Made by a program: the position numbers and the translations under genes. Under the pieces are notes generated by a model. It was not told the DNA's origin, did not search any database, and saw only the letters and a list, made by a program, of their open reading frames with translations. From JADJLQ01 sp034439915 (lineage in GTDB: Bacteria > Bacteroidota > Bacteroidia > Chitinophagales > Saprospiraceae), in NCBI GenBank assembly GCA_034439915.1, contig JAWXBI010000124.1, positions 1-43,830 of the forward strand: a stretch of 43,830 nucleotides of DNA, written 5' to 3'. Position 1 is the stretch's first letter, and every line of letters begins with the position of its first letter. Below are positions 7,519 through 14,803 of this stretch, in pieces.

Positions 7519-8442
7519 ATGAGTATATTAGTCATTGGTACCGTCGCCTTCGATAGCCTGGAAACCCCATACGGAAAAGCGGAACGAGTCATCGGGGGAT
7601 CCGGAACTTATATCTCCTGGGCTGCCTCCTATTTTTATCAACCGATCTTCCTTCAAAGTATAGTCGGGGAAGATTTTCCCGAATCTGAAATCGATGCCTT
7701 AGAAAACCGGGGTGTCATTACTTCAGGCCTTGAAATCGTAGAAGGGAAAAAATCATTTTTCTGGGCAGGCCGATATCACGAAAACATGAATTCAAGGGAT
7801 ACCCTGATCACTGAACTGAATGTACTGGCTGACTTTGATCCGAAATTGCCGGAGGATTACAAACAATGTAAATACATCATGCTGGGCAATCTGACCCCTG
7901 AAATTCAGTTAAATGTATTGAATCAATTGACCCAAAAACCCAAGCTGGTTGTACTCGATACCATGAATTTCTGGATGGATATTGCCCTGGACGGATTAAA
8001 GGAAGTGATCAAAAAAGCCGATGTTTTGACACTTAATGATGAAGAGGCACGTCAATTGTCTGGTGAATTTTCGCTGGTCAAAGCTGCCCGTGTCATCCAT
8101 AAAATGGGTCCCAAATACCTGATCATTAAAAAAGGGGAACACGGTGCCTTGTTATTTTCTGAAGGACATATCTTTTTTGCCCCGGCATTGCCCTTATCGC
8201 AGGTATTTGACCCAACAGGTGCTGGTGATACCTTCGCCGGTGGATTTATTGGATACCTCGCAAAAACCGGTGATTTGAGTTTTGAAAATATGAAACGTGC
8301 AGTGATCTTTGGTTCTGCGATGGCTTCTTTTTGTGTAGAGTCCTTTTCGATTGACCGAATGAAAAACCTGGATATGGTACAGATCAACGACCGGGTAAAA
8401 GAATTTATCGAGTTGGTTCGGTTTGATACGGATCTGGCCTAA
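7519..8442 (+). CDS. PfkB-family (ribokinase-like) sugar or nucleoside kinase
   Basis: This is a 307-residue cytoplasmic kinase that transfers phosphate from ATP to a small alcohol substrate. N-terminal GGSGTYISWAA is the substrate-binding glycine motif. TLNDEEARQLSG near residue 175 is the NxxE magnesium region. DPTGAGDTFAGGFIGYL near residue 235 is the second PfkB signature, with the catalytic Asp in GAGD. The family includes ribokinase, KDG kinase, fructokinase and adenosine kinase, and the sequence alone does not fix the substrate. It lies alone between the tRNA terminator and a convergent sugar-acid dehydratase gene; a metabolic link between them is possible but unproven. Confidence 0.88.
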   Translation: MSILVIGTVAFDSLETPYGKAERVIGGSGTYISWAASYFYQPIFLQSIVGEDFPESEIDALENRGVITSGLEIVEGKKSFFWAGRYHENMNSRDTLITELNVLADFDPKLPEDYKQCKYIMLGNLTPEIQLNVLNQLTQKPKLVVLDTMNFWMDIALDGLKEVIKKADVLTLNDEEARQLSGEFSLVKAARVIHKMGPKYLIIKKGEHGALLFSEGHIFFAPALPLSQVFDPTGAGDTFAGGFIGYLAKTGDLSFENMKRAVIFGSAMASFCVESFSIDRMKNLDMVQINDRVKEFIELVRFDTDLA

Positions 8443-8518
8443 GTAAAAACGTCCACCGGATCATTGTTTATACTTGATCAAAAAGCGTATGGTCAATTGG
8501 AATGGCTTGTGCCTTTAT

Positions 8519-8546
8519 CGATTGGTTTCCATAAATAACCAGATCG
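8519..8546. terminator. Weak hairpin in a convergent intergenic region
   Basis: CGAT-GGTT and AACC-ATCG form two four-pair stems separated by a small bulge, with a nine-base loop, between the convergent kinase and dehydratase genes. An A-rich run follows on the plus strand. It could serve as a terminator, but pairing is weak. Nothing else is recognisable in 8443-8634. Confidence 0.25.
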
Positions 8547-8634
8547 AAAATTATAAAGAACAATACCCGAAGGGTTCCGTTTGATTTCAACTTCTGGGTT
8601 TAAAAACAAGCGGATTCGAAACACCCACTTTTAT

Positions 8635-10350
8635 TCAATGGCTGTCCCGGGTCACCTCACTGCTCGATTTGCCCACCAAATAATCGAAGTCAGCCCCTTC
8701 ATGGGCATGGTTTACATGTTTGATATACAGCGATACATAACCCCTGTCGGTGATGGGTTTGGGAGCAATCCAGTTGCTTCTTCTGCGCAACAATTCTTCT
8801 TCAGCTACTTCCAGCAAAAGCGTTCGGGCTTCTACATCCAATGAAATATAATCACCGGTTTCCACCACGGCAAAATTTCCGCCGGCAGCTGCTTCAGGTG
8901 AAGCGTGCAGTACCACTGTCCCAAATCCGGTACCACTCATGCGACCATCCGAGATCCGGACCATATCCTGTATTCCTTTCTCCAATATTTTTTTGGGCAA
9001 TGCCATATTGCCTACTTCAGGCATACCTGGGTAGCCCTTGGGTCCGACATTTTTCAAAACCATGATACTGTTTTCATCGATATCCAGTTCCGGCAAGTCG
9101 ACCCGACGTTTATAATCTTCGATATCGTCAAACACTACTGCTTTTCCACGGTGTTTCATCAGGTGTTTACTGGCAGCGCTGGGTTTGATCACACAACCCC
9201 CTTCACAAAGATTTCCATTGAGTACCGCGAGTCCCGTTTCGGTTTTAAACGGTTTGTCCAACGTGGCAATGACATCCGTATTATAACATTTTGCCTGGCT
9301 AATATTTTCATGAATTGTCTTTCCATTTACGGTCAGGGCACTACCGTGCAACAAACTTTCCATTTCCTTCATCACCGCAGGTAACCCTCCTGCATAATAC
9401 AGGTCCTCGACAAAATGAGTACCGGAAGGTTGCAGATTGGCCAACAACGGGATCCCTTTGGAGCAGCGGTCAAAATCATCTAATTTAAGGTCAACCCCGA
9501 TTCTTCCGGCAATAGCAATCATGTGTAATACAAAATTGGTCGAACCACCGATCGCTGCATTGACCCGAATGGCATTTTCAAATGCAGGCTTGGTCAAAAT
9601 ATCCGATAAGCGCAGATTTTCATTCACCATTTCGACAATCCGGTTGCCACTGCGGTGAGCCAGTACTTTTCTCCGGGCATCAACTGCAGGAATGGAGGCA
9701 TTTCCAGGAAGCGATAAACCCAGGCTTTCCACCATACACGCCATGGTGGAGGCCGTTCCCATCACGGCACAATGTCCCCTGCTCCGGCACATAGCACCTT
9801 CGGCCTCTTCAATATCCTGATCGTTCATTTGTCCAAGTTTGTAGGCTTCTCCAAAGCGCCAGACATCGGAAGTACCAATATCACGACCTCTGAATTTGCC
9901 GGTCAGCATCGGCCCACCCGATACGACCAGCGTGGGAATATCCACGCTGCATGCGCCCATGACCAGGGAAGGGGTGGTTTTGTCACACCCACACATGAGC
10001 ACCACCCCGTCGATCGGGTTGGCGCGAATGGACTCTTCCACATCCATACTGGCCAGGTTGCGGTACAACATGGCGGTTGGTTTGATCAGCGTTTCACCCA
10101 ACGACATGACAGGAAATTCCACCGGGTATCCTCCGGCTTGAATAACACCGTGTTTAATGGATTCCGCCAATTCCCTGAAATGGGCATTACATGGGGTGAG
10201 TTCAGACCAGGTATTGCATATTCCGATGACCGGCTTGCCTCCGAGCTCTTCCGGAGGTATACCTTGATTTTTCATCCAGGCCCGGTAAATAAATCCGTCT
10301 TTTCCGGTCTTTCCAAACCAATTTCTGCTGCGCAATTTCATATCAATCAA
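8635..10350 (-). CDS. IlvD/Edd-family sugar-acid dehydratase (arabinonate/xylonate dehydratase type)
   Basis: This 571-residue cytoplasmic iron-sulfur dehydratase most likely converts an aldonic acid to its 2-keto-3-deoxy derivative. Three cysteines match the [2Fe-2S] ligands of the L-arabinonate dehydratase subgroup in position: C54 (ELTPCNAHF), C122 (MCGCDKTTPS) and C194 (RGHCAVMGTAS). SDGRMSGTGFGTVVLHASPEA near the C-terminus carries the catalytic serine region. CDKTTPS instead of the CDK-x-x-PG of valine/isoleucine biosynthetic IlvD, the N-terminal LRSRNWFGKTGKDGFIYRAW and the SDVWRFGEAYKLG segment favour the sugar-acid branch. No ilv genes are nearby. A second possible start lies three codons in. 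Substrate identity is inferred. Confidence 0.85.
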   Translation of the reverse strand: MIDMKLRSRNWFGKTGKDGFIYRAWMKNQGIPPEELGGKPVIGICNTWSELTPCNAHFRELAESIKHGVIQAGGYPVEFPVMSLGETLIKPTAMLYRNLASMDVEESIRANPIDGVVLMCGCDKTTPSLVMGACSVDIPTLVVSGGPMLTGKFRGRDIGTSDVWRFGEAYKLGQMNDQDIEEAEGAMCRSRGHCAVMGTASTMACMVESLGLSLPGNASIPAVDARRKVLAHRSGNRIVEMVNENLRLSDILTKPAFENAIRVNAAIGGSTNFVLHMIAIAGRIGVDLKLDDFDRCSKGIPLLANLQPSGTHFVEDLYYAGGLPAVMKEMESLLHGSALTVNGKTIHENISQAKCYNTDVIATLDKPFKTETGLAVLNGNLCEGGCVIKPSAASKHLMKHRGKAVVFDDIEDYKRRVDLPELDIDENSIMVLKNVGPKGYPGMPEVGNMALPKKILEKGIQDMVRISDGRMSGTGFGTVVLHASPEAAAGGNFAVVETGDYISLDVEARTLLLEVAEEELLRRRSNWIAPKPITDRGYVSLYIKHVNHAHEGADFDYLVGKSSSEVTRDSH

Positions 10351-10472
10351 TTATAAATTTTTTACTAATCTACTCAATTGAACTCGAAATAAAGTGGCAG
10401 ATGTTGTTTCTGCTTTAATCCGGCAATTTTTCAGGCGTTTATACCCCCGAAAACGATGGATGAATAAGAACA

Positions 10473-11552
10473 TTACCTAAATTTAGAAATCGCGGTCATC
10501 AATGTTTTCAGGTTTTTAGCAATGATCCCGGGAAAGGGGTAATCATTTAATTTGTTGATCGGCACGGAAACGGAATCAAGGTGTAAATTCCGTTCCTTCA
10601 GGAGATAAAAATATCCGTTGACGATCTGGTGCGACAAGGTCTGCTTATGTATCAGTAAAGGTCGGCCGGGGGAAACGGGCTTAGAGAATATTTTTTTCAA
10701 TGCAGCGGTTCCAGGTTTTCGCGATGATACAGCCTCGAGCATTGGAAATTCGTACAATCCGTTCCATATGTCTTTTTTAGATCTTCTCCGAATAAGGACT
10801 TTTCGTTTTGAATCGATCACTATAAAAAAATGGAAATGCCTGATTTTTTTGACCGCGTTTTTTTTAGTTGGGGGAAACTGTTGAACCTGATTTTTTTGCA
10901 GGACAACACAGGTGTTTTGTAATGGGCAAACGTTGCAAGCCGGGTTCTTTGGGGTGCAGCATAAGGCACCAAAGTCCATGATGGCCTGATTATACAACGC
11001 AGGACTCGTTTTATCCAATAATTGATCCGCTAAGTTCTGGAACGATTTTTTTTGTCCAGAAGATTGTATGGTTTCTTTGATGCCAAAATAGCGGGAAAGA
11101 ATGCGATGCACATTGCCGTCCAGGACAGCATGTGGTAAATCAAAGGCAAATGAAGCAATAGCAGAGGCGGTATAGTCCCCTACCCCCTTTAATCGTTTTA
11201 TTGCTTCAAAACTATCCGGAAAGTTGCCTGAATTGATCTGGACGATCCACGTGGCACTGGCATGCAGGTTACGTGCTCTTGTATAATACCCCAAACCCTG
11301 CCATAAACGAAGTATTTTTTCAATGGGTGCCGAAGCCAGTGAATTGACATCGGGAAAGTGAAGGATAAATTTTTGATAATATGGCCAACCTTGTTCTACG
11401 CGGGTCTGTTGGAGGATGATTTCAGAAATCCAGATCTTATAAGGATCTTTAATCCCTTTCCAGGGCATGGCTCTCGGATGTGCCGATGACCATTGATAAA
11501 TTCCCTGCTGAAATAATTTTATTTTTTTTTCAGTTATTTTGTAGGATAACAT
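10473..11552 (-). CDS. mutY: A/G-specific adenine DNA glycosylase MutY
   Basis: This DNA-repair enzyme of 359 residues removes adenine mispaired with 8-oxoguanine. The catalytic Glu is in SEIILQQT (about residue 44). The helix-hairpin-helix is LKGVGDYTASAIASFAF and the catalytic Asp is in AVLDGNVHRIL. The [4Fe-4S] cluster loop has the exact C-x6-C-x2-C-x5-C spacing (CTPKNPACNVCPLQNTC). A NUDIX-like C-terminal domain for 8-oxoG recognition follows from about residue 235. It is transcribed divergently from the Gfo/Idh/MocA gene across 49 bases and may read through into the dehydratase gene 122 bases downstream. Confidence 0.96.
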   Translation of the reverse strand: MLSYKITEKKIKLFQQGIYQWSSAHPRAMPWKGIKDPYKIWISEIILQQTRVEQGWPYYQKFILHFPDVNSLASAPIEKILRLWQGLGYYTRARNLHASATWIVQINSGNFPDSFEAIKRLKGVGDYTASAIASFAFDLPHAVLDGNVHRILSRYFGIKETIQSSGQKKSFQNLADQLLDKTSPALYNQAIMDFGALCCTPKNPACNVCPLQNTCVVLQKNQVQQFPPTKKNAVKKIRHFHFFIVIDSKRKVLIRRRSKKDIWNGLYEFPMLEAVSSRKPGTAALKKIFSKPVSPGRPLLIHKQTLSHQIVNGYFYLLKERNLHLDSVSVPINKLNDYPFPGIIAKNLKTLMTAISKFR

Positions 11553-11601
11553 CTGGAGCCAGACCCGTAATTTTATTCACAATAATACAATAAGCGATTT
11601 C

Positions 11602-12693
11602 ATGAAAAGGAGAAATTTTTTAAAACAGAGCGGATTGGCCATTTCAGGTTCAACCCTGTTCTCAGTGTCCGGAATGCCTAATATTATAATTCCTAAAGCC
11701 AAAGACAAACTCGGAATAGCCCTCATGGGTTTAGGTTATTATTCCAGGGATATCCTGGCCCCGGCATTACAATTGACACAACAAAGTGTATTGACCGGCA
11801 TCATCACCGGAACTCCTGAAAAGGCCGTTGAATGGAAAGCCAAATACAAACTCGAGGATAAAAATATATACAACTATACCAATTTTGATGAGATAGCCAA
11901 TAACCCGGACATCGACGTCGTCTATGTGGTGCTCCCACCTTCGATGCATGCGGAATATACGATAAGGGCTGCCGAAGCCGGCAAACACGTTTATTGTGAA
12001 AAACCAATGGCGGTGACGGCCGAAGAGTGCGAGGCTATGATTAACGCTTGCAATAAAAATAAAGTCAAACTGAGTATTGGCTACCGTATGCACCATGAAC
12101 CCAACACCCGTGACCTGATGCTCATGGCAAAAACAAAACCCTATGGCAAAATCACCCATGTGCACGCTGAAGCCGGATACCGGGAAAACCGGACCACCCA
12201 TTGGAAACAGCAGAAAAAAATGGGTGGAGGATGTATGCTCGATATGGGGGTATACCCGCTGAATGCACTGAGGTATGCTACCGGTATGGAACCCATTGCG
12301 GTTACCGCCAAGGCATCTACCACTCGTCCGGAAATCTACCATGAAGTCGCAGAGACCATGCATTTTGATCTTGAGTTTCCAGGAGGATTGATGACCCAGG
12401 GAATCACCAGTTTTGGACAGAGTATGGGATTATTACAAGTGGATGCTGAAAAAGGATGGATAAAAATGCAACCTTTTCAGGCGTATAATGGGGTCAAAGG
12501 GGTTACCAGTGATGGAAAAGCGTTGAATAAAACCATTAATAACCAGCAAGCTAAACAAATGGACGACGATTCGATGGCCATACTCCAAAAAAAGCCGATG
12601 CTGGTGCCCGGAGAAGAAGGGTTAAACGATATCCGGGTCGTGCAGGCTATCCTGAAATCAGCCGAAGAAGGAAAAAGAGTAGTGATCGATTGA
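11602..12693 (+). CDS. Gfo/Idh/MocA-family oxidoreductase, Tat-exported
   Basis: This 363-residue NAD(P)-dependent oxidoreductase carries a twin-arginine signal (KRRNFLKQSGLAISGSTLF). It is therefore predicted to fold with its cofactor in the cytoplasm and be exported, as is known for glucose-fructose oxidoreductase. The Rossmann motif GIALMGLGYYSRDILAPAL lies at about residues 37-55. EKPMAVTAEECEAM near residue 135 holds the conserved EKP. HWKQQKKMGGGCMLDMGVYPLNALRY is the usual substrate-domain segment with the conserved Asp and His region. The substrate is probably a sugar or cyclitol. It converges on the ABC permease gene across 35 bases of short AT-rich imperfect palindromes with no clear terminator. 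Confidence 0.88.
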   Translation: MKRRNFLKQSGLAISGSTLFSVSGMPNIIIPKAKDKLGIALMGLGYYSRDILAPALQLTQQSVLTGIITGTPEKAVEWKAKYKLEDKNIYNYTNFDEIANNPDIDVVYVVLPPSMHAEYTIRAAEAGKHVYCEKPMAVTAEECEAMINACNKNKVKLSIGYRMHHEPNTRDLMLMAKTKPYGKITHVHAEAGYRENRTTHWKQQKKMGGGCMLDMGVYPLNALRYATGMEPIAVTAKASTTRPEIYHEVAETMHFDLEFPGGLMTQGITSFGQSMGLLQVDAEKGWIKMQPFQAYNGVKGVTSDGKALNKTINNQQAKQMDDDSMAILQKKPMLVPGEEGLNDIRVVQAILKSAEEGKRVVID

Positions 12694-12728
12694 ATCGAAT
12701 TAATCGATTTATTCGAATTACTCGTAAC

Positions 12729-14042
12729 TCAAGCCAGTGTCTTTGCTATCTCTGTACGGTAGGCCTGAATAGCCGGGATCACTGCTGCGGCCAGGCCAAT
12801 GGATAATGCACCTGCTAATAAAAAGCCTTCTTCCCGGATAAAATCCCATGCATCAAAACGATATTTATAAAGTTGGAACAAATAATCCGAACTAAAAAAC
12901 ATCACCAGATGGCAGGCCAGTACGCCTAAAATATATCCGAAAAAAGCTATGGCGAGACCTTCTAAAATGATCAGGGAAAACAAAGAAACCGGGGAAGCGC
13001 CCATGACCCGCATCAGGGCTAATTCAGCTTTCCTTTCTTTTAAAGAGTTGTATAACGAAATAAATATACTCAAGCCCGAAACAAAAGCAATCACCCAGGC
13101 CAAAGCCCTGATAGCATCAAACCCGATACCCATCAACGAAAAAAGCCTGTTGATTTCAATAGCCGGTGTGGCAGCCTGCAATTGGGTATTCTGATTGATA
13201 TTGCGCTGCATATTGAGGGTCATTACATTCCTTGCTTTAAACTGTATCAATAACGTGGTGATTTCGCGGGCGGCCAGAGCACTGGAATCTACTTCCGCAT
13301 CATGATCATGATCTGATTCATCATGATCTCCTTTTTCGGTGTGTGAATGTTCTGCCAACCCATTTTCAGTCTTTTCCTTGGCCGTGTGCGTGGTATCCTT
13401 GTTTTTAGGCTGGGCCTGATGTTCGTGTACTTCCCAGATACTTTCTGCTGAAGTCAGGACCAGCTGATCGCATACTGTTCCGGTCTCTTTTAAGATCCCA
13501 ATTACCTTAAAAGGAGCATGATCGTGTTTATTAAAATCATCCGAGGTGAGGCCATGCGAACTGATAAATGTATCCCCGGGTTTAAGTTTACTGACAGCCG
13601 CTACCGAGCTACCCAGGGTGACTTCCATCGGTAATTTCCACCAATTACCTGAGGCTAATTCGGCTTTATACAATTCCGGAAAATCAGCCGTGGTACCAAC
13701 AATCCTGAATCCGCTGTACGTATCGCCCAGGGATAAAGGCACGGCTTTTTTAATCAAAGGGTGCTTAGGATTCATAAATGCCTGTACCTCCCGCAGCGGG
13801 ATGTTACCGGTAGGCGCATCGAGGTGATACAATCCGTTGAGGACTAATTGCAGGGGACTGCCTTTGGCTCCAATAATCAAATCGATCCCTGCCAGGTTGT
13901 TTTCAAATTTTTGAGTGATTTGTTTATTAAGGGTCATCATCAGCGCTATCAAACCAACACCGAGGGCAAACAAGGTCAAACTTAAAACCAGGCTGAGTGG
14001 TTTATAAAATAAGTTTTGCAGGCTTAATTTGATTAGTTTCAT
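12729..14042 (-). CDS. MacB/FtsX-type ABC transporter permease with His/Asp-rich insert
   Basis: This 437-residue permease has the MacB-like layout: one N-terminal membrane helix (about residues 15-38), a large periplasmic domain, and three C-terminal helices (about 315-335, 360-385, 410-425). Such permeases do not form classical import channels; they drive extrusion, lipoprotein handling or mechanotransmission with a partner ATPase. The periplasmic domain contains an insert at about residues 204-253 with eight histidines among many Asp and Glu (for example AEHSHTEKGDHDESDHDHD), plus HDH at 173-175. Histidine/acidic stretches of this kind usually bind divalent metals such as zinc. Its start codon overlaps the ATPase stop as ATGA. 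Confidence 0.85.
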   Translation of the reverse strand: MKLIKLSLQNLFYKPLSLVLSLTLFALGVGLIALMMTLNKQITQKFENNLAGIDLIIGAKGSPLQLVLNGLYHLDAPTGNIPLREVQAFMNPKHPLIKKAVPLSLGDTYSGFRIVGTTADFPELYKAELASGNWWKLPMEVTLGSSVAAVSKLKPGDTFISSHGLTSDDFNKHDHAPFKVIGILKETGTVCDQLVLTSAESIWEVHEHQAQPKNKDTTHTAKEKTENGLAEHSHTEKGDHDESDHDHDAEVDSSALAAREITTLLIQFKARNVMTLNMQRNINQNTQLQAATPAIEINRLFSLMGIGFDAIRALAWVIAFVSGLSIFISLYNSLKERKAELALMRVMGASPVSLFSLIILEGLAIAFFGYILGVLACHLVMFFSSDYLFQLYKYRFDAWDFIREEGFLLAGALSIGLAAAVIPAIQAYRTEIAKTLA

Positions 14043-14668
14043 GCGCCCAGGAGTATTTGCTGATCAAAATGGGATTTTATTCGGGCATCGTGGGTAACGA
14101 TAATCAGGGCGGCATTCTCCAGGGAAGCTTGTTCCTCCAGTAAATGGATCACCTCTTCAGCGTTTTCATCATCAAGCGCCGAGGTAGGCTCGTCTGCCAA
14201 AATTACAGAAGGTTTGTTGATCAGGGCGCGGGCTATGGATACCCGTTGCTGTTCTCCAATACTCAATCCGGAAGGCCGGTGATGGGCATGATGGTCGACC
14301 CCTAACCTTTTAAGCAAGGTAATGATCCTGTCGCGGTCTATAGGATATCCTGCCAGGTACTGGCTCCAGGCAAGGTTTTCAATGACTGAGACAGCCTGGA
14401 TAAAATAAGATTTCTGAAAGACAATACCAATTTTTTTTCCTCTATACTGGTCAAGTTGGGAAGCGGAAAGTCGTCTCAGCACCTGGCCGTCGATAGAGAT
14501 TTCACCGGTTTTAGGGGTCAACAAACCTGCAAGCAGGTGCAGAAACGTGGTTTTGCCGGTCCCTGATTTTCCCAGGACCAGGCAGTGTCCCTTGTCTGCT
14601 ACGCTGACATCCGGAAACTGGAAGCCGGCATTTGGGTATTGAAAAGAAATGTTGGTACTTGATAACAC
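14039..14668 (-). CDS. ABC transporter ATP-binding protein (MacB/LolD class)
   Basis: This 209-residue ATPase partners the permease encoded directly downstream (ATGA overlap). Walker A is GKSGTGKTTF near residue 33. The Q-loop region is IGIVFQKSYFIQ, the ABC signature LSIGEQQRVSIARAL, Walker B VILADEPTSALDDEN, and the H-loop VTHDAR. The start codon is GTG: the two codons TAG TAG lie in frame a few triplets upstream and no ATG is available. The single-domain ATPase plus MacB-type permease arrangement resembles LolCDE, MacAB and related exporters; no periplasmic adaptor gene is adjacent. Confidence 0.93.
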   Translation of the reverse strand: MLSSTNISFQYPNAGFQFPDVSVADKGHCLVLGKSGTGKTTFLHLLAGLLTPKTGEISIDGQVLRRLSASQLDQYRGKKIGIVFQKSYFIQAVSVIENLAWSQYLAGYPIDRDRIITLLKRLGVDHHAHHRPSGLSIGEQQRVSIARALINKPSVILADEPTSALDDENAEEVIHLLEEQASLENAALIIVTHDARIKSHFDQQILLGA

Positions 14669-14730
14669 GCGGCAAAGCTACTATTTATGCCCCAATTGAT
14701 GGATGGTGGCAAATCAGGAATCTGGATGGA

Positions 14731-14769
14731 TATAAAACAAAAAGCCGGAATAGAATCTCTATCCCGGCT
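14731..14769 (-). terminator. Intrinsic terminator of the beta-barrel receptor gene
   Basis: Read on the minus strand, a 12-pair stem with one G-U wobble and a three-base loop (14743-14769) is followed by TTTTTGTTTTAT. It starts about 35 bases after the receptor stop codon and ends upstream of the ABC ATPase gene, so the ABC pair must have its own promoter between 14669 and 14730. Confidence 0.9.
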
Positions 14770-14803
14770 CATTGATATTAAACTTACTCTAAATGTTCTG
14801 CTG

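Noticed and set aside
8635..10350. Assignment as biosynthetic dihydroxyacid dehydratase IlvD
   Set aside because: CDKTTPS instead of CDK-x-x-PG, the N-terminal segment, and the absence of ilv neighbours favour the sugar-acid branch.
8841..10356. Several open frames on the plus strand opposite the dehydratase gene
   Set aside because: They are antisense to a well-conserved coding sequence and show no recognisable protein features.
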